DNA from: Cryobacterium roopkundense
GTDB lineage: Bacteria > Actinomycetota > Actinomycetes > Actinomycetales > Microbacteriaceae
DNA length: 64,000 nucleotides
Direction of reading: 5' to 3'
NCBI RefSeq assembly: GCF_014200405.1
Contig: NZ_JACHBQ010000001.1
Location: forward strand, 3,410,001 to 3,474,000
The position numbers and the translations under genes were made by a program. The number at the start of each line of letters is the position of its first letter. Positions within the stretch are counted from its first letter, which is position 1. This document shows positions 8,658 to 17,266 of the stretch, one piece after another. The notes under the pieces are model-generated. The model saw nothing but the letters and a program-made list of their open reading frames with translations. It made no database searches and was not told the origin of the DNA.

Positions 8658-9812
8658 TTAGGAGTTCGGCAGCGCACCCGTGAGGTCGGCGATCAGGTCG
8701 GCGACGTCTTCGATGCCCACCGACAGGCGTACCACGTTGTCGGCCACCTCGAGGTCTGTGCCGCGCACCGAGGCGTGCGTCATCTCGGCGGGGTAGTTCA
8801 CGAGCGACTCCACGCCGCCGAGGGATTCGGCCAGCTGGAACAAGTGCATCGACTCGCAGAACGTGCGCGCCGCCTGGGCACCGCCCCTGAACGAGAGGGA
8901 GATCATGCCGCCGAAGCCGCTCATCTGCGCCTTCGCGAGCTCGTGGCCGGGGTGGCTCGGCAGTCCGGGGTAGTACACAGTGTCTACCGCGGGGTGGCCC
9001 TGCAGGAACTCCGCGATGGCCTGGGCGTTCGTGCAGTGGCGTTCCATGCGCACCGAGAGCGTCTTGATGCCGCGCACCGTGAGCCAGGCGTCGAGCGGTG
9101 CCGACACCGGCCCGGCCGCGAACTGCAGAAACTTGACGCTCTCGAAGAGCTCGTCGTCGTTGATCACGAGAGCGCCGCCGATCACGTCGGAGTGGCCGCC
9201 GAGATACTTCGTGGTGGAGTGCACCACCACGTCGGCGCCGAGGGCAAGCGGATGCTGCAGCGCCGGCGACGCAAACGTGTTGTCGACGACGACGACCGCG
9301 CCGGCACCGTGTCCGAGGCGAGCGAGCGCCGCGATGTCACTGATTTTCATGAGCGGGTTGCTGGGCGTCTCGATCCAGAGGATCTTCGTCTCGCCCGGGA
9401 TGATCGCCTGCTCGACGGCGCTCAGGTCGCTCATCTCCACGGTGGTGTTGCGCACGCCCCAGGCGCCGTGCACCTTTTCGATCAGTCGGTGCGTTCCTCC
9501 GTACACGTCGTTGCCGAGCACAATGTGGTCGCCGGGCTTCAGGATCGCGCGCAGCAGGGTGTCTTCAGCGGCGAGGCCGCTCGCGAACGAGAGGCCGTGC
9601 TTGCCGCCCTCGAGCGCTGCGAGCAGCGTCTCCAGCGAGGTGCGAGTGGGGTTTCCGCCGCGGCTGTATTCGTAGCCGCTGCGCAGGCCGCCGATGCCGT
9701 CCTGCACGTAGGTCGATGTCATGTAGACCGGCGGGATGACGGCGCCCGTGGTGGGGTCGAACTCCTGTCCGGCATGGATGGCGACGGTATCGAAATTCTG
9801 GTTCTGGGCCAT
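8658..9812 (-). CDS. metB: Cystathionine gamma-synthase (or gamma-lyase)
   Basis: PLP-dependent Cys/Met metabolism enzyme, 384 aa, full length. Visible features are SGYEYSRGGNPTR (phosphate-site region), SFASGLAAE, VVVDNTFASP and the Schiff-base lysine in STTKYLGGHSD (Lys202). It joins O-succinyl- or O-acetylhomoserine with cysteine, or splits cystathionine in the reverse direction; sequence alone does not separate synthase from lyase. It follows cbs by 37 bp on the same strand, which favours a role in homocysteine/cysteine interconversion as in the mycobacterial cbs-metB pair. Confidence 0.92.
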   Translation of the reverse strand: MAQNQNFDTVAIHAGQEFDPTTGAVIPPVYMTSTYVQDGIGGLRSGYEYSRGGNPTRTSLETLLAALEGGKHGLSFASGLAAEDTLLRAILKPGDHIVLGNDVYGGTHRLIEKVHGAWGVRNTTVEMSDLSAVEQAIIPGETKILWIETPSNPLMKISDIAALARLGHGAGAVVVVDNTFASPALQHPLALGADVVVHSTTKYLGGHSDVIGGALVINDDELFESVKFLQFAAGPVSAPLDAWLTVRGIKTLSVRMERHCTNAQAIAEFLQGHPAVDTVYYPGLPSHPGHELAKAQMSGFGGMISLSFRGGAQAARTFCESMHLFQLAESLGGVESLVNYPAEMTHASVRGTDLEVADNVVRLSVGIEDVADLIADLTGALPNS

Positions 9813-9849
9813 GGTGTTCCTTTGCTGCTGGTGAAAAGCCGGTGAAAGT

Positions 9850-11214
9850 TTAGGAGCTCAGGTAGGTGAGCAGGTCGTGGCGGGTGAGCACGCCGAGCGG
9901 CTTGCCGCCGTCGGTCACGAGCATGGCGTCGTGGTGCGCGAAGGCCGCGCGTGCGGTGGCGACCGGTTCGTTCACGCCGATGAGCGCGAGCGAGTCGCCC
10001 ACGAACGACCCCACCCGGGCGGTGAGCTTGGCCTCGCCGGAGAAGACGAGCTCCATGAGCGTGCGCTCGTCGAGGGCGCCGAGCACCTCGCCCATCACAA
10101 CCGGGGGCTTGGCCGACAGCACGAGCAGTTGGCTCACGCCCTGGCTTGTCATGGTGGCGATCGCGTCGTGCACAGTGTCGCTCGGGTGCACGTAGACGAA
10201 CGGGGGCAGCGTGCCGGTCTTCGCCTCGAGCACGTTGGCGACCGTGTGGCCACTCGGCGCGTTCGTGAAGCCGTAGCTGCGCATCCACCCGTCGTTGAAG
10301 ATCTTGCCGAGGTAGCCCCGGCCGCCGTCGGGAAGCAGCACCACAACGGTGTCGTCGGCCGTGAGGGTTGCGGCGAGGCGCAGGGCCGCGACGACGGCCA
10401 TTCCGCTGGAACCGCCCACCAGGATTCCCTCCTCGAGCGCGAGACGCCGGGTCATGGCGAAGGAGTCGGCGTCTGAGACGGCGATCACCTCGTGCACCAC
10501 GGCGGGGTCGTACGCGCCGGGCCAGAAGTCCTCCCCCACGCCCTCCACGAGGTAGGGACGGCCGGTGCCGCCGGAGTACACGGACCCTTCCGGGTCCGCG
10601 CCCACGATGCGCACGGTGCCGTTCGACACCTCACGCAGGTAACGGCCGGTGCCGGTGATGGTGCCACCGGTGCCCACGCCGGCCACGAAGTGCGTGACCG
10701 TTCCGTCGGTGTCGCGCCAGATCTCCGGCCCGGTGGTTTCGTAGTGGCTCAGCGGGCCGTTCGGGTTGAAGTACTGGTTGGGCTTGAACGCGCCGGGAAT
10801 CTCGCGGGCGAGCCGGTCGGACACGCTGTAGTACGACTCGGGGTCGTCGGGCGCAACGGATGTCGGCGTCACGACGATCTCGGCCCCGTACGCCGTGAGC
10901 ACATTGCGTTTGTCCTCTCCCACCTTGTCCGGCAGCACGAAGACGCACTTGTATCCGCGCTGTTGCGCCACGAGGGCCAGACCAACTCCCGTGTTGCCGG
11001 AGGTCGGCTCGACAATGGTTCCACCCGGCAACAGCAGCCCGTCGCGCTCCGCGGCGTCGATGATGCGTACCGCGATGCGGTCCTTCGCGGAGCCGCCCGG
11101 GTTCAGGTACTCGAGTTTCACGAGCACTGTGGCCGTGACATCGCCGGTGACCTTGTGTAGCTTGACCAGCGGGGTATCGCCGATGAGGTCGATGATGGTG
11201 TTTGAGATCTTCAT
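9850..11214 (-). CDS. cbs: Cystathionine beta-synthase
   Basis: PLP enzyme condensing serine (or acetylserine) with homocysteine, 454 aa. The start is ATG 11212-11214 with AAAGGAC upstream. The N-terminal fold-type II domain has IGDTPLVKLHKV, the PLP lysine in LNPGGSAKDR (Lys44) and PTSGNTGVGLALVAQQRGY. The C-terminal region is a pair of CBS (Bateman) domains: YVHPSDTVHDAIATM and a second ending GKPLGVLTRHDLLTYL. This suggests nucleotide or AdoMet regulation. It heads a two-gene operon with metB; together they form the transsulfuration route. Confidence 0.93.
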   Translation of the reverse strand: MKISNTIIDLIGDTPLVKLHKVTGDVTATVLVKLEYLNPGGSAKDRIAVRIIDAAERDGLLLPGGTIVEPTSGNTGVGLALVAQQRGYKCVFVLPDKVGEDKRNVLTAYGAEIVVTPTSVAPDDPESYYSVSDRLAREIPGAFKPNQYFNPNGPLSHYETTGPEIWRDTDGTVTHFVAGVGTGGTITGTGRYLREVSNGTVRIVGADPEGSVYSGGTGRPYLVEGVGEDFWPGAYDPAVVHEVIAVSDADSFAMTRRLALEEGILVGGSSGMAVVAALRLAATLTADDTVVVLLPDGGRGYLGKIFNDGWMRSYGFTNAPSGHTVANVLEAKTGTLPPFVYVHPSDTVHDAIATMTSQGVSQLLVLSAKPPVVMGEVLGALDERTLMELVFSGEAKLTARVGSFVGDSLALIGVNEPVATARAAFAHHDAMLVTDGGKPLGVLTRHDLLTYLSS

Positions 11215-11493
11215 GGAGTGTCCTTTATGCGCTCGGTGTGGGACAGAGGATTTGTCGTGGGCAATGCACGGGCCAGCGGGCCTACCTGCAGACGACAGGC
11301 ATCCGTTCTGCTCATTTCGGTGCGGGCGGTCACGACGGTTCAGAGGGTCGGCTGGAGACAGCAGCAACACGAACACGAGGTGAGCACAGGCACACCTCCA
11401 CCCTACCGGCCCGACTTGGGGCATACACAGACGATCACCGGGTCACACTGATACGTTCGAACAGATACTGCTCCACTATGAGAGGCCACCTCG

Positions 11494-12165
11494 ATGCCCC
11501 AGCCCGGCTCGCCCGTGAACAAAGCCACCGTGAAGGAGCAGCGCGCTCAACAGCGCGCCAAGAAGCTCGAGGTCTACCACCGCCAGCAGAAGCGCTCCCT
11601 GCGCAACCGCCGCATCGGCATCACGTCCGCCATCGTGGGCGCCGTGGCCGTGATCGGCCTCGTCGTGACGATGGTCGTGCTGACGCCGCAGGCCCCCAAC
11701 TACGCCGGCGGCGGCGACGGGGCCGAGATTGACGGCGTGCTCACCTATGAGAATGGCAATGGTCACGTGGAGACCACCGTCGACTATGAGCAGACGCCTC
11801 CCGTGGGCGGCGAGCACAACCCCGCCTGGCTGAACTGCGGCATCTACGAAGAGCCGGTTCCCAGCGAAAATGCCGTGCACTCCCTCGAGCACGGTGCCAT
11901 CTGGGTCACCTACGACGCGTCGATGAGCGCCGACGAGCTCGACGCGCTGAAGGCGCTCATGCCCTCGAACTACGTTGTACTCTCCCCGTTCGATGGACTG
12001 CCCTCCCCCATCGTGCTGAGCGGCTGGAACGTTCAGCTGCAGGTCGAAACCGCCGAGGACCCCCGCATCGCCTCGTTCTTCGAGCAGTACTGGAAGAGCG
12101 GCACGGCACCCGAGCTCGGCGCGTCGTGCTCCGGCGCCATCGACGCGCCCGGCAAGGTCTCCTGA
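11494..12165 (+). CDS. DUF3105 membrane-anchored protein
   Basis: 223 aa. A basic, Gln/Lys/Arg-rich cytoplasmic N-terminus (residues 1-41) is followed by one transmembrane helix (about 42-63) and an extracytoplasmic DUF3105 domain. The domain has the hallmark GGEHNPAWLNCGIYEEPV and SLEHGAIWVTYD, with conserved His and Cys residues. The function of DUF3105 is unknown. AGAGG lies 9 bases before the ATG. A DUF305 gene starts 5 bp after its stop; the two domains often occur together, which suggests a shared envelope role. Confidence 0.85.
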   Translation: MPQPGSPVNKATVKEQRAQQRAKKLEVYHRQQKRSLRNRRIGITSAIVGAVAVIGLVVTMVVLTPQAPNYAGGGDGAEIDGVLTYENGNGHVETTVDYEQTPPVGGEHNPAWLNCGIYEEPVPSENAVHSLEHGAIWVTYDASMSADELDALKALMPSNYVVLSPFDGLPSPIVLSGWNVQLQVETAEDPRIASFFEQYWKSGTAPELGASCSGAIDAPGKVS

Positions 12166-12170
12166 CCAGC

Positions 12171-12845
12171 ATGACCGAGCGAGCGGATGCTGCGGGTGCC
12201 GTCGCATCCGCTCCCCGGAAGCACCGGCGTGTGGCGTTGCTGGTCGCGATACTGGTGACCGCGCTGGTCGTGGGTATTTCGGCGTTCTCCGTGGGACGCT
12301 TGAGTACGCTCGGCGACCCGAAGCCGCTGTCCACGAGCGCCGAGGCCGGTTTCGCCCGGGACATGCAGGTGCACCACGACCAGGGCGTTCAGCTCGGAGT
12401 GCTCATTCGCGACCGCTCGATCGATGAGGACGTACGGCTGCTCGCGTACGACATCGTGACCACGCAGGGCCAGCAGTCGGGCCAGATGTTCGGCTGGTTG
12501 AGTGTGTGGGGCCTGAGCCAGGCCTCGCCCGAACCGTCGATGACCTGGATGACCCGGCCCGGGCGCACCGCGGAGCCGCATTCCGAAGGACACGAACCCG
12601 GCCAGCGGATGCCTGGGCTCGCCACGGATGCCGAGGTCGCGTCGCTCACCGCGGCATCCGGTGAGGAAGCCGACCGCATCTTCCTCACGCTCATGATCGC
12701 GCACCACCAGGGCGCGATCGACATGGCCGACTCTGTGCTGGACCGCACGAACAATTCAACGGTTCGCACGTTCGCGACCGCGGTCGTGGCGAGTCAGCAA
12801 TCTGAGATCGACCTGATGACCGACATGCTCGCCGCCCGCAGCTAA
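12171..12845 (+). CDS. DUF305 membrane-anchored protein
   Basis: 224 aa from the ATG at 12171. A short cytoplasmic N-terminus and one transmembrane helix (about 20-42) precede a DUF305 domain with two His-pair motifs: MQVHHDQGVQLG (His68-69) and LMIAHHQGAIDMAD. DUF305 is a ferritin-like four-helix fold, and the His pairs could bind metal (inference). A GTG 15 codons upstream inside the DUF3105 gene is open but adds an unlikely arginine-rich extension. It is co-transcribed with the DUF3105 gene. Confidence 0.85.
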   Translation: MTERADAAGAVASAPRKHRRVALLVAILVTALVVGISAFSVGRLSTLGDPKPLSTSAEAGFARDMQVHHDQGVQLGVLIRDRSIDEDVRLLAYDIVTTQGQQSGQMFGWLSVWGLSQASPEPSMTWMTRPGRTAEPHSEGHEPGQRMPGLATDAEVASLTAASGEEADRIFLTLMIAHHQGAIDMADSVLDRTNNSTVRTFATAVVASQQSEIDLMTDMLAARS

Positions 12846-12871
12846 CGCATTCTCCCCGCGTCCCGTTGCTC

Positions 12872-12953
12872 ATTCAGGAAATCCTGTCGGTGTGCAGGTC
12901 TCGGTCGCGCTGCCCGGGGCCTGATACGACGCCGGGACACGCTTTTCCTGAAT
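12872..12953. repeat. Widely spaced inverted repeat at convergent junction
   Basis: ATTCAGGAAA (12872-12881) and TTTCCTGAAT (12944-12953) are perfect 10-bp complements enclosing 62 bp of GC-rich sequence. It fills the 183-bp gap between the convergent DUF305 and ABC exporter genes. Similar long-range arms occur at 43161-43257 and 62361-62420, also between convergent genes. A bidirectional transcription barrier is the simplest reading. Confidence 0.5.
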
Positions 12954-13028
12954 TCGCCACCGGAGGAGAGCGGATGCCGTGACGCGCGAATCGAGACTCT
13001 GGACGGGCGAACGTGACAGCGGATGCCG

Positions 13029-14936
13029 TCAGTCCACGGGCAGGACCTGCGGTGACGCCGTGATCTGCCGCGCGTAGAGGCTCGCGTAGACGCCGCCGCG
13101 GGCGAGCAGCTCTGCGTGCGTGCCGTGCTCCACGATATGGCCGCCGTCCACGACGAAGATCACGTCGGCGTTCACCACGGTGGACAGCCGGTGGGCAATC
13201 GCGATCGTGGTGCGGCCGTGGCTCGCCGTGTCGAGAGCCTGCTGCACGACCTGCTCCGAGAGGGAGTCGAGGGCGCTCGTCGCCTCGTCGAGGATGAGCA
13301 CTGGGGGATCTTTGAGCAGCACGCGGGCGATGGCGATGCGCTGCTTTTCGCCCCCGGAGAGCCGATAACCACGCTCCCCCACGACAGTGTCGTACCTCGC
13401 GGGGAAGGAGGCGATCGTGGCATGGATATTCGCGGCCCTGGCTGCGGACTCGAGCTCGGCATCCGTTGCCTCTGGCTTGGCGTAGCGCAGGTTTTCGGCG
13501 ATCGTGGCGTGAAAGAGGTAGGTCTCCTGGCTCACGATGCCGATGGAGGAGACGAGCGATTCCTGAACCAGGTCGCGCACGTCCTTGCCGGAGAATCGCA
13601 CGCTGCCGCCCGTGGCCTCATAGAAACGCGGGATGAGGTAGGACACCGTGGTCTTGCCGGCGCCCGACGGTCCGACGAAGGCCGCGAACTGGCCCGGCTC
13701 GATGCGAAACGACACGTCGTCGAGCGTGGGAGGGGAACCGGCGGCGGCATCCGGGTACGCAAAGGTCACCCGGTCGAACTGCACGCTTCCGGCGGCAGCG
13801 TCACCGACGGGCACCGTGAGCGCGTCGGGCTTGTCGGCGATGGCGGGCACGAAGTCGAGGTACTCGAAGATGCGCGCGAACAGCGCGCTCGAGGTCTGCA
13901 GATCGAGAACGACCCGCAGCAGGCCCATCAGCGGGAAAAGTAGCCGAGCCTGCACGGTGGTGAAGGCCACGATGGTGCCGGGGGTGATGTCCGCGGTGCC
14001 GTTGCCCATCAGGTACCCGGCCACGAGGTAGACGATGGCGGGAATGCTCGAGAGGAAGATACTGACCATCACGAAGAACCACTGACCACTCATGGTCTGG
14101 CTCACCTGCAGGCGAATCTGGGTGCCGTTCTCCTTCTCGTAGCGCGCGATCTCATTGGGCTGCTGTGTGAAGCTCTTGGAGAGCAGGATGCCCGAGACGC
14201 TGAGCGACTCCTGCGTGATCGCCGTCATGTCGGAGAGCGATTCCTGTGTTTTCGCGGCGATGCGGGCACGCACCTGCCCGACCCGGCGCTGGGCGATCAC
14301 GAGCACCGGCATGAGCACGAGCGCCACGATCGTGAGCTGCCAGTTCAGCAGGAGCATGGCCACGAAGGCTGCCAAAACAGTGACGGTGTTTCCCAGGACG
14401 CTTGACACCGTGTTCGTGAGCACGCTGGCGACGCCGCCCACATCGTTCTGCAGTCGCGACTGGATGACGCCGGTCTTGGTCTTGGTGAAGAAGTTCAGCT
14501 CCATCGACTGCAGGTGTGTGAAGAGCCGCACGCGCAGAGCGCCCATCACCTTGTTGCCCACCGTGGACGTGAGCCACGTCTGCCAGACGCCGAGCAGCGC
14601 CGAGGTCACATAGATCGCCATCATCAGGCCCACGAGAGCGGCAAGCACAGGGAGGCTGGGGGTGCCGCCGGGTGGAAAGAGCCCCTCGTCGAAGGCACGC
14701 TGGGTAAGCAGCGGGGGAATCACCGAGAGCGCAGCCGCCACGAGCACCAGAACGACGGTGGCGCTCAGCGCGAGCCGGTGCGGCGCAAACAGCGCAACAA
14801 TCCGCGGGAAGAGGTCGGGCACCCGGGGTGCCTCCGCGTTTCGGGCGCGTTGGCCTGCAACGTCGCCGCGCATCACCCTCGCACGTTGACCCTGTGGAGT
14901 CGGACCGCCTCCGCCCGAACCGTGCATTGAACTCAT
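13029..14936 (-). CDS. ABC exporter, fused membrane and ATPase domains
   Basis: 635-aa half-transporter of the MsbA/MDR-like type. A basic, Gly-rich N-terminus of about 45 residues precedes a six-helix ABC type-1 exporter domain (about 50-350; FFTKTKTGVIQSRLQNDV is the coupling-helix region). The nucleotide-binding domain has Walker A GPSGAGKTT, Q-loop IGIVSQETYLF, signature LSGGEKQRIAIARVLL, Walker B VLILDEATSALD and the H-loop in IAIAHRLST. All catalytic motifs are intact. It probably works as a homodimer exporting lipids or drugs; the substrate cannot be told. It stands alone, convergent with the DUF305 gene. Confidence 0.92.
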   Translation of the reverse strand: MSSMHGSGGGGPTPQGQRARVMRGDVAGQRARNAEAPRVPDLFPRIVALFAPHRLALSATVVLVLVAAALSVIPPLLTQRAFDEGLFPPGGTPSLPVLAALVGLMMAIYVTSALLGVWQTWLTSTVGNKVMGALRVRLFTHLQSMELNFFTKTKTGVIQSRLQNDVGGVASVLTNTVSSVLGNTVTVLAAFVAMLLLNWQLTIVALVLMPVLVIAQRRVGQVRARIAAKTQESLSDMTAITQESLSVSGILLSKSFTQQPNEIARYEKENGTQIRLQVSQTMSGQWFFVMVSIFLSSIPAIVYLVAGYLMGNGTADITPGTIVAFTTVQARLLFPLMGLLRVVLDLQTSSALFARIFEYLDFVPAIADKPDALTVPVGDAAAGSVQFDRVTFAYPDAAAGSPPTLDDVSFRIEPGQFAAFVGPSGAGKTTVSYLIPRFYEATGGSVRFSGKDVRDLVQESLVSSIGIVSQETYLFHATIAENLRYAKPEATDAELESAARAANIHATIASFPARYDTVVGERGYRLSGGEKQRIAIARVLLKDPPVLILDEATSALDSLSEQVVQQALDTASHGRTTIAIAHRLSTVVNADVIFVVDGGHIVEHGTHAELLARGGVYASLYARQITASPQVLPVD

Positions 14937-15012
14937 GAACTCACTCTAGGCTCCGCCACGGACGCCCTCACACGCCCGGGCGGAGCACCGATACAACGGA
15001 TGCGAAGTCGCA

Positions 15013-15981
15013 CTACCCCTTGGTGGCGCCGGCCAGCAGGCCGCGCACGAAGTACCGCTGCAGGGCGAGGAAAACGATCACCGGAACGAGGATGGAGAGG
15101 AAGGCCGCCGCCGTAAGCAGATACCAATCCTGACCGCGCGTGCCGGACAGATCCGCCAGCAGCTTGGTCATCGGCGCGACCGCCCCGTCAGCAAAAATCA
15201 GCGCCACGAGGAGGTCGTTCCAGACCCAGATGAACTGGAAAATGGCAATCGAGGCGATGGCCGGCATGTTGAGCGGCAACACGATTCGGAAGAAGATCTG
15301 AGCGTGGCCCGCGCCGTCGACGCGTGCGGCCTCAATGACATCTGCCGGAATTTCCGAGACGAAGTTGTGGAGCAGATAGATGGAAAGCGGCAGCGCGAAC
15401 ATCGAGTGGGCGATCCACACCTGCGCGTACCCGCCTGACTCAAGGGGTGCGACCGAGGGAAATCCGAAGAACTCACCCTGGGAAAAGAAGAGCAGGAGCG
15501 GCACGAGAGCCATTTGGATCGGCACGATCTGAAGCGCGAAGACGCCGATGAATAATATGTCCTTGCCTCGGAAGTCTATCCAGGCGAATGCATAGGCCGC
15601 CATGCTCGCGATCATCAATGGGATCAGCGTCGCGGGAAGAGTGATCGCGATCGAATTAATGAACGAACCCGCCAGATCGAGCTGGCTGTTTCCGGCGGCG
15701 AGGGCCGTGGCGTAGTTGTCGAGTGTGAAGCCAGGGTTCTGAAAGATGGTCCACCACCCGGTGGTGCGCACCTCCTGAGCGGGACGGAATGAGGAGATGA
15801 ACAGGCCCAAGGTGGGAATTGTCCAGACCACCGCTATGACAAGCGCAGCAATGGTTGCGCCCCGGCTTGTGAGTCGTCGTTTGGCGCTCTTGGCTACCGA
15901 TTCCTCGGCGCGACGTTCTCCCCGGCGCAGTTGCCGTTTCGTGGCTTCGTCGAGGGGGATTTCTGCGGGTGTGACCGTCAT
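15013..15981 (-). CDS. Sugar ABC transporter permease, MalG/AglG-like
   Basis: 322-aa CUT1 permease with six hydrophobic helices after a charged N-terminus. The EAA loop that contacts the ATPase is EIPADVIEAARVDGAGHAQI, followed by LPLNMPAIASIAIFQFIWVWND. Its ATG overlaps the upstream permease stop as ATGA. It is the last gene of the operon binding protein - permease - permease. No ATPase gene is present, so a shared MsiK-type ATPase encoded elsewhere is expected, as is common in actinobacteria. Alpha-glucoside specificity is a guess from overall resemblance to Agl proteins. Confidence 0.88.
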   Translation of the reverse strand: MTVTPAEIPLDEATKRQLRRGERRAEESVAKSAKRRLTSRGATIAALVIAVVWTIPTLGLFISSFRPAQEVRTTGWWTIFQNPGFTLDNYATALAAGNSQLDLAGSFINSIAITLPATLIPLMIASMAAYAFAWIDFRGKDILFIGVFALQIVPIQMALVPLLLFFSQGEFFGFPSVAPLESGGYAQVWIAHSMFALPLSIYLLHNFVSEIPADVIEAARVDGAGHAQIFFRIVLPLNMPAIASIAIFQFIWVWNDLLVALIFADGAVAPMTKLLADLSGTRGQDWYLLTAAAFLSILVPVIVFLALQRYFVRGLLAGATKG

Positions 15982-17111
15982 CGGATTTCCCTCTGCTTCT
16001 TGATCTGGCGGGCGTTATACACAACGATCGGCACGACGAGCACGAACAGGATCACTGCGAATGCGGCCGAACGCCCCAGCTCGAAGTTCTTGAACTGGGT
16101 GTACATCTCATTGGCGACGACGCTGGTTTCGTTTGCGCCACCCGTCATGGTTCGAACGATGTCGAAGACTTTCAGCGAGACGATGGAGATCGTCGTGAGT
16201 ACGACGATCAGCGCGCTGCGGATGCCGGGAACCGTGACGTTGACGAACCGCTGCCACGCGTTGGTCCCGTCGAGTTCCGCTGCTTCCAGCTGTTCCACGG
16301 GCACGCCCTTGATGGCGGCGGAGAGCACCACCATGGCAAATCCGGTTTGCGCCCAGATCAACACGATGATGAGGAAGAGCGTGTTCCACGGCGACTCGGC
16401 TATGAAGTCGATCGGCTGACCACCGAGGGCCACGACGATGCCGTTCAGCAGACCGATCTGTTCCTGGTCGGCCGGGCGGGCCGTGTAAACGAAGCGCCAG
16501 ATAATGGAGGCGCCCACGAATGAGATGGCCACCGGCAGGAATACCAGGGTTTTGAAGTACTTCTCGCCCCGGCTCTTGTCGATGAACACGGCGTAGGCGA
16601 GTCCGGCGATGGTGGAGACGGTGGGCACGATGAGCACCCAAATGATCGTGTTGATGATGATGCGCACGTTCTCCGGCTGGCCGAACACCCAGATGAAATT
16701 TTCAAAGCCCACGAATCGATCACCACGGGCGTTCATGAACGCCTGCACGGTGGTCGAGATCGTGGGCACGATCAGGCCGATGCTCAGCAGGAGCACGGCC
16801 GGCGCGAGAAAGCCCACGAGTTGGAAGAGGTATCCCGCGCCCTTGCGTGAGCGATAGTCGAGGAGAAAGAAGAGACCTCCGAGCACCCCAGCACCGGCGA
16901 TGGCCCACCAGTAGGACCCCCCGACCGCCAGGATCAGGACCGGGGCCGCCACGCAGACCGCCAGCCGGATAGCCGTGTAGATCCGCCCTGGGCGCGGCGC
17001 GATCTCCACAAAGAAGAGCACAAGCGCCACCACCGCGGCAAAGGCCCCGATGACGATGGGCACCTGCACCAGGGGTGGCAGTTGCGACAGCCACGCAAAG
17101 AATTCGGACAT
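15978..17111 (-). CDS. Sugar ABC transporter permease, MalF/AglF-like
   Basis: 377-aa CUT1 permease. Three predicted helices in the first 100 residues precede the core, an N-terminal extension often seen in this subunit. The EAA loop is VEQLEAAELDGTNAWQRF, ending VTVPGIRSALIVV. It pairs with the downstream MalG-like subunit (4-bp overlap) and the binding lipoprotein upstream, from which it is separated by 155 bp holding a strong hairpin. Confidence 0.88.
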   Translation of the reverse strand: MSEFFAWLSQLPPLVQVPIVIGAFAAVVALVLFFVEIAPRPGRIYTAIRLAVCVAAPVLILAVGGSYWWAIAGAGVLGGLFFLLDYRSRKGAGYLFQLVGFLAPAVLLLSIGLIVPTISTTVQAFMNARGDRFVGFENFIWVFGQPENVRIIINTIIWVLIVPTVSTIAGLAYAVFIDKSRGEKYFKTLVFLPVAISFVGASIIWRFVYTARPADQEQIGLLNGIVVALGGQPIDFIAESPWNTLFLIIVLIWAQTGFAMVVLSAAIKGVPVEQLEAAELDGTNAWQRFVNVTVPGIRSALIVVLTTISIVSLKVFDIVRTMTGGANETSVVANEMYTQFKNFELGRSAAFAVILFVLVVPIVVYNARQIKKQREIR

Positions 17112-17220
17112 CTGAAACCTTTCGAGTACAACGACGGACTCTTGGTTATCGCCCGCTGCCCGGGAACGCGGAGCGGTTCAACGTCGGTGGTTCGTACGCA
17201 CACGATACACCGGCAAGAGC

Positions 17221-17252
17221 GTGGGCCGCCCGCTTCGGGGCGGGCGGCCCAC
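17221..17252 (-). other. Intercistronic stem-loop after sugar-binding protein gene
   Basis: Perfect 13-bp stem (17221-17233 with 17240-17252) and loop TTCGGG, 14 bp after the binding-protein stop and before the permease genes. No T-tract. The placement matches the stem-loop at 2005-2040. Such elements usually allow more binding protein than permease to be made (inference from malE-malF type operons). Confidence 0.7.
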
Positions 17253-17266
17253 GGTGGGCTAGCTGG

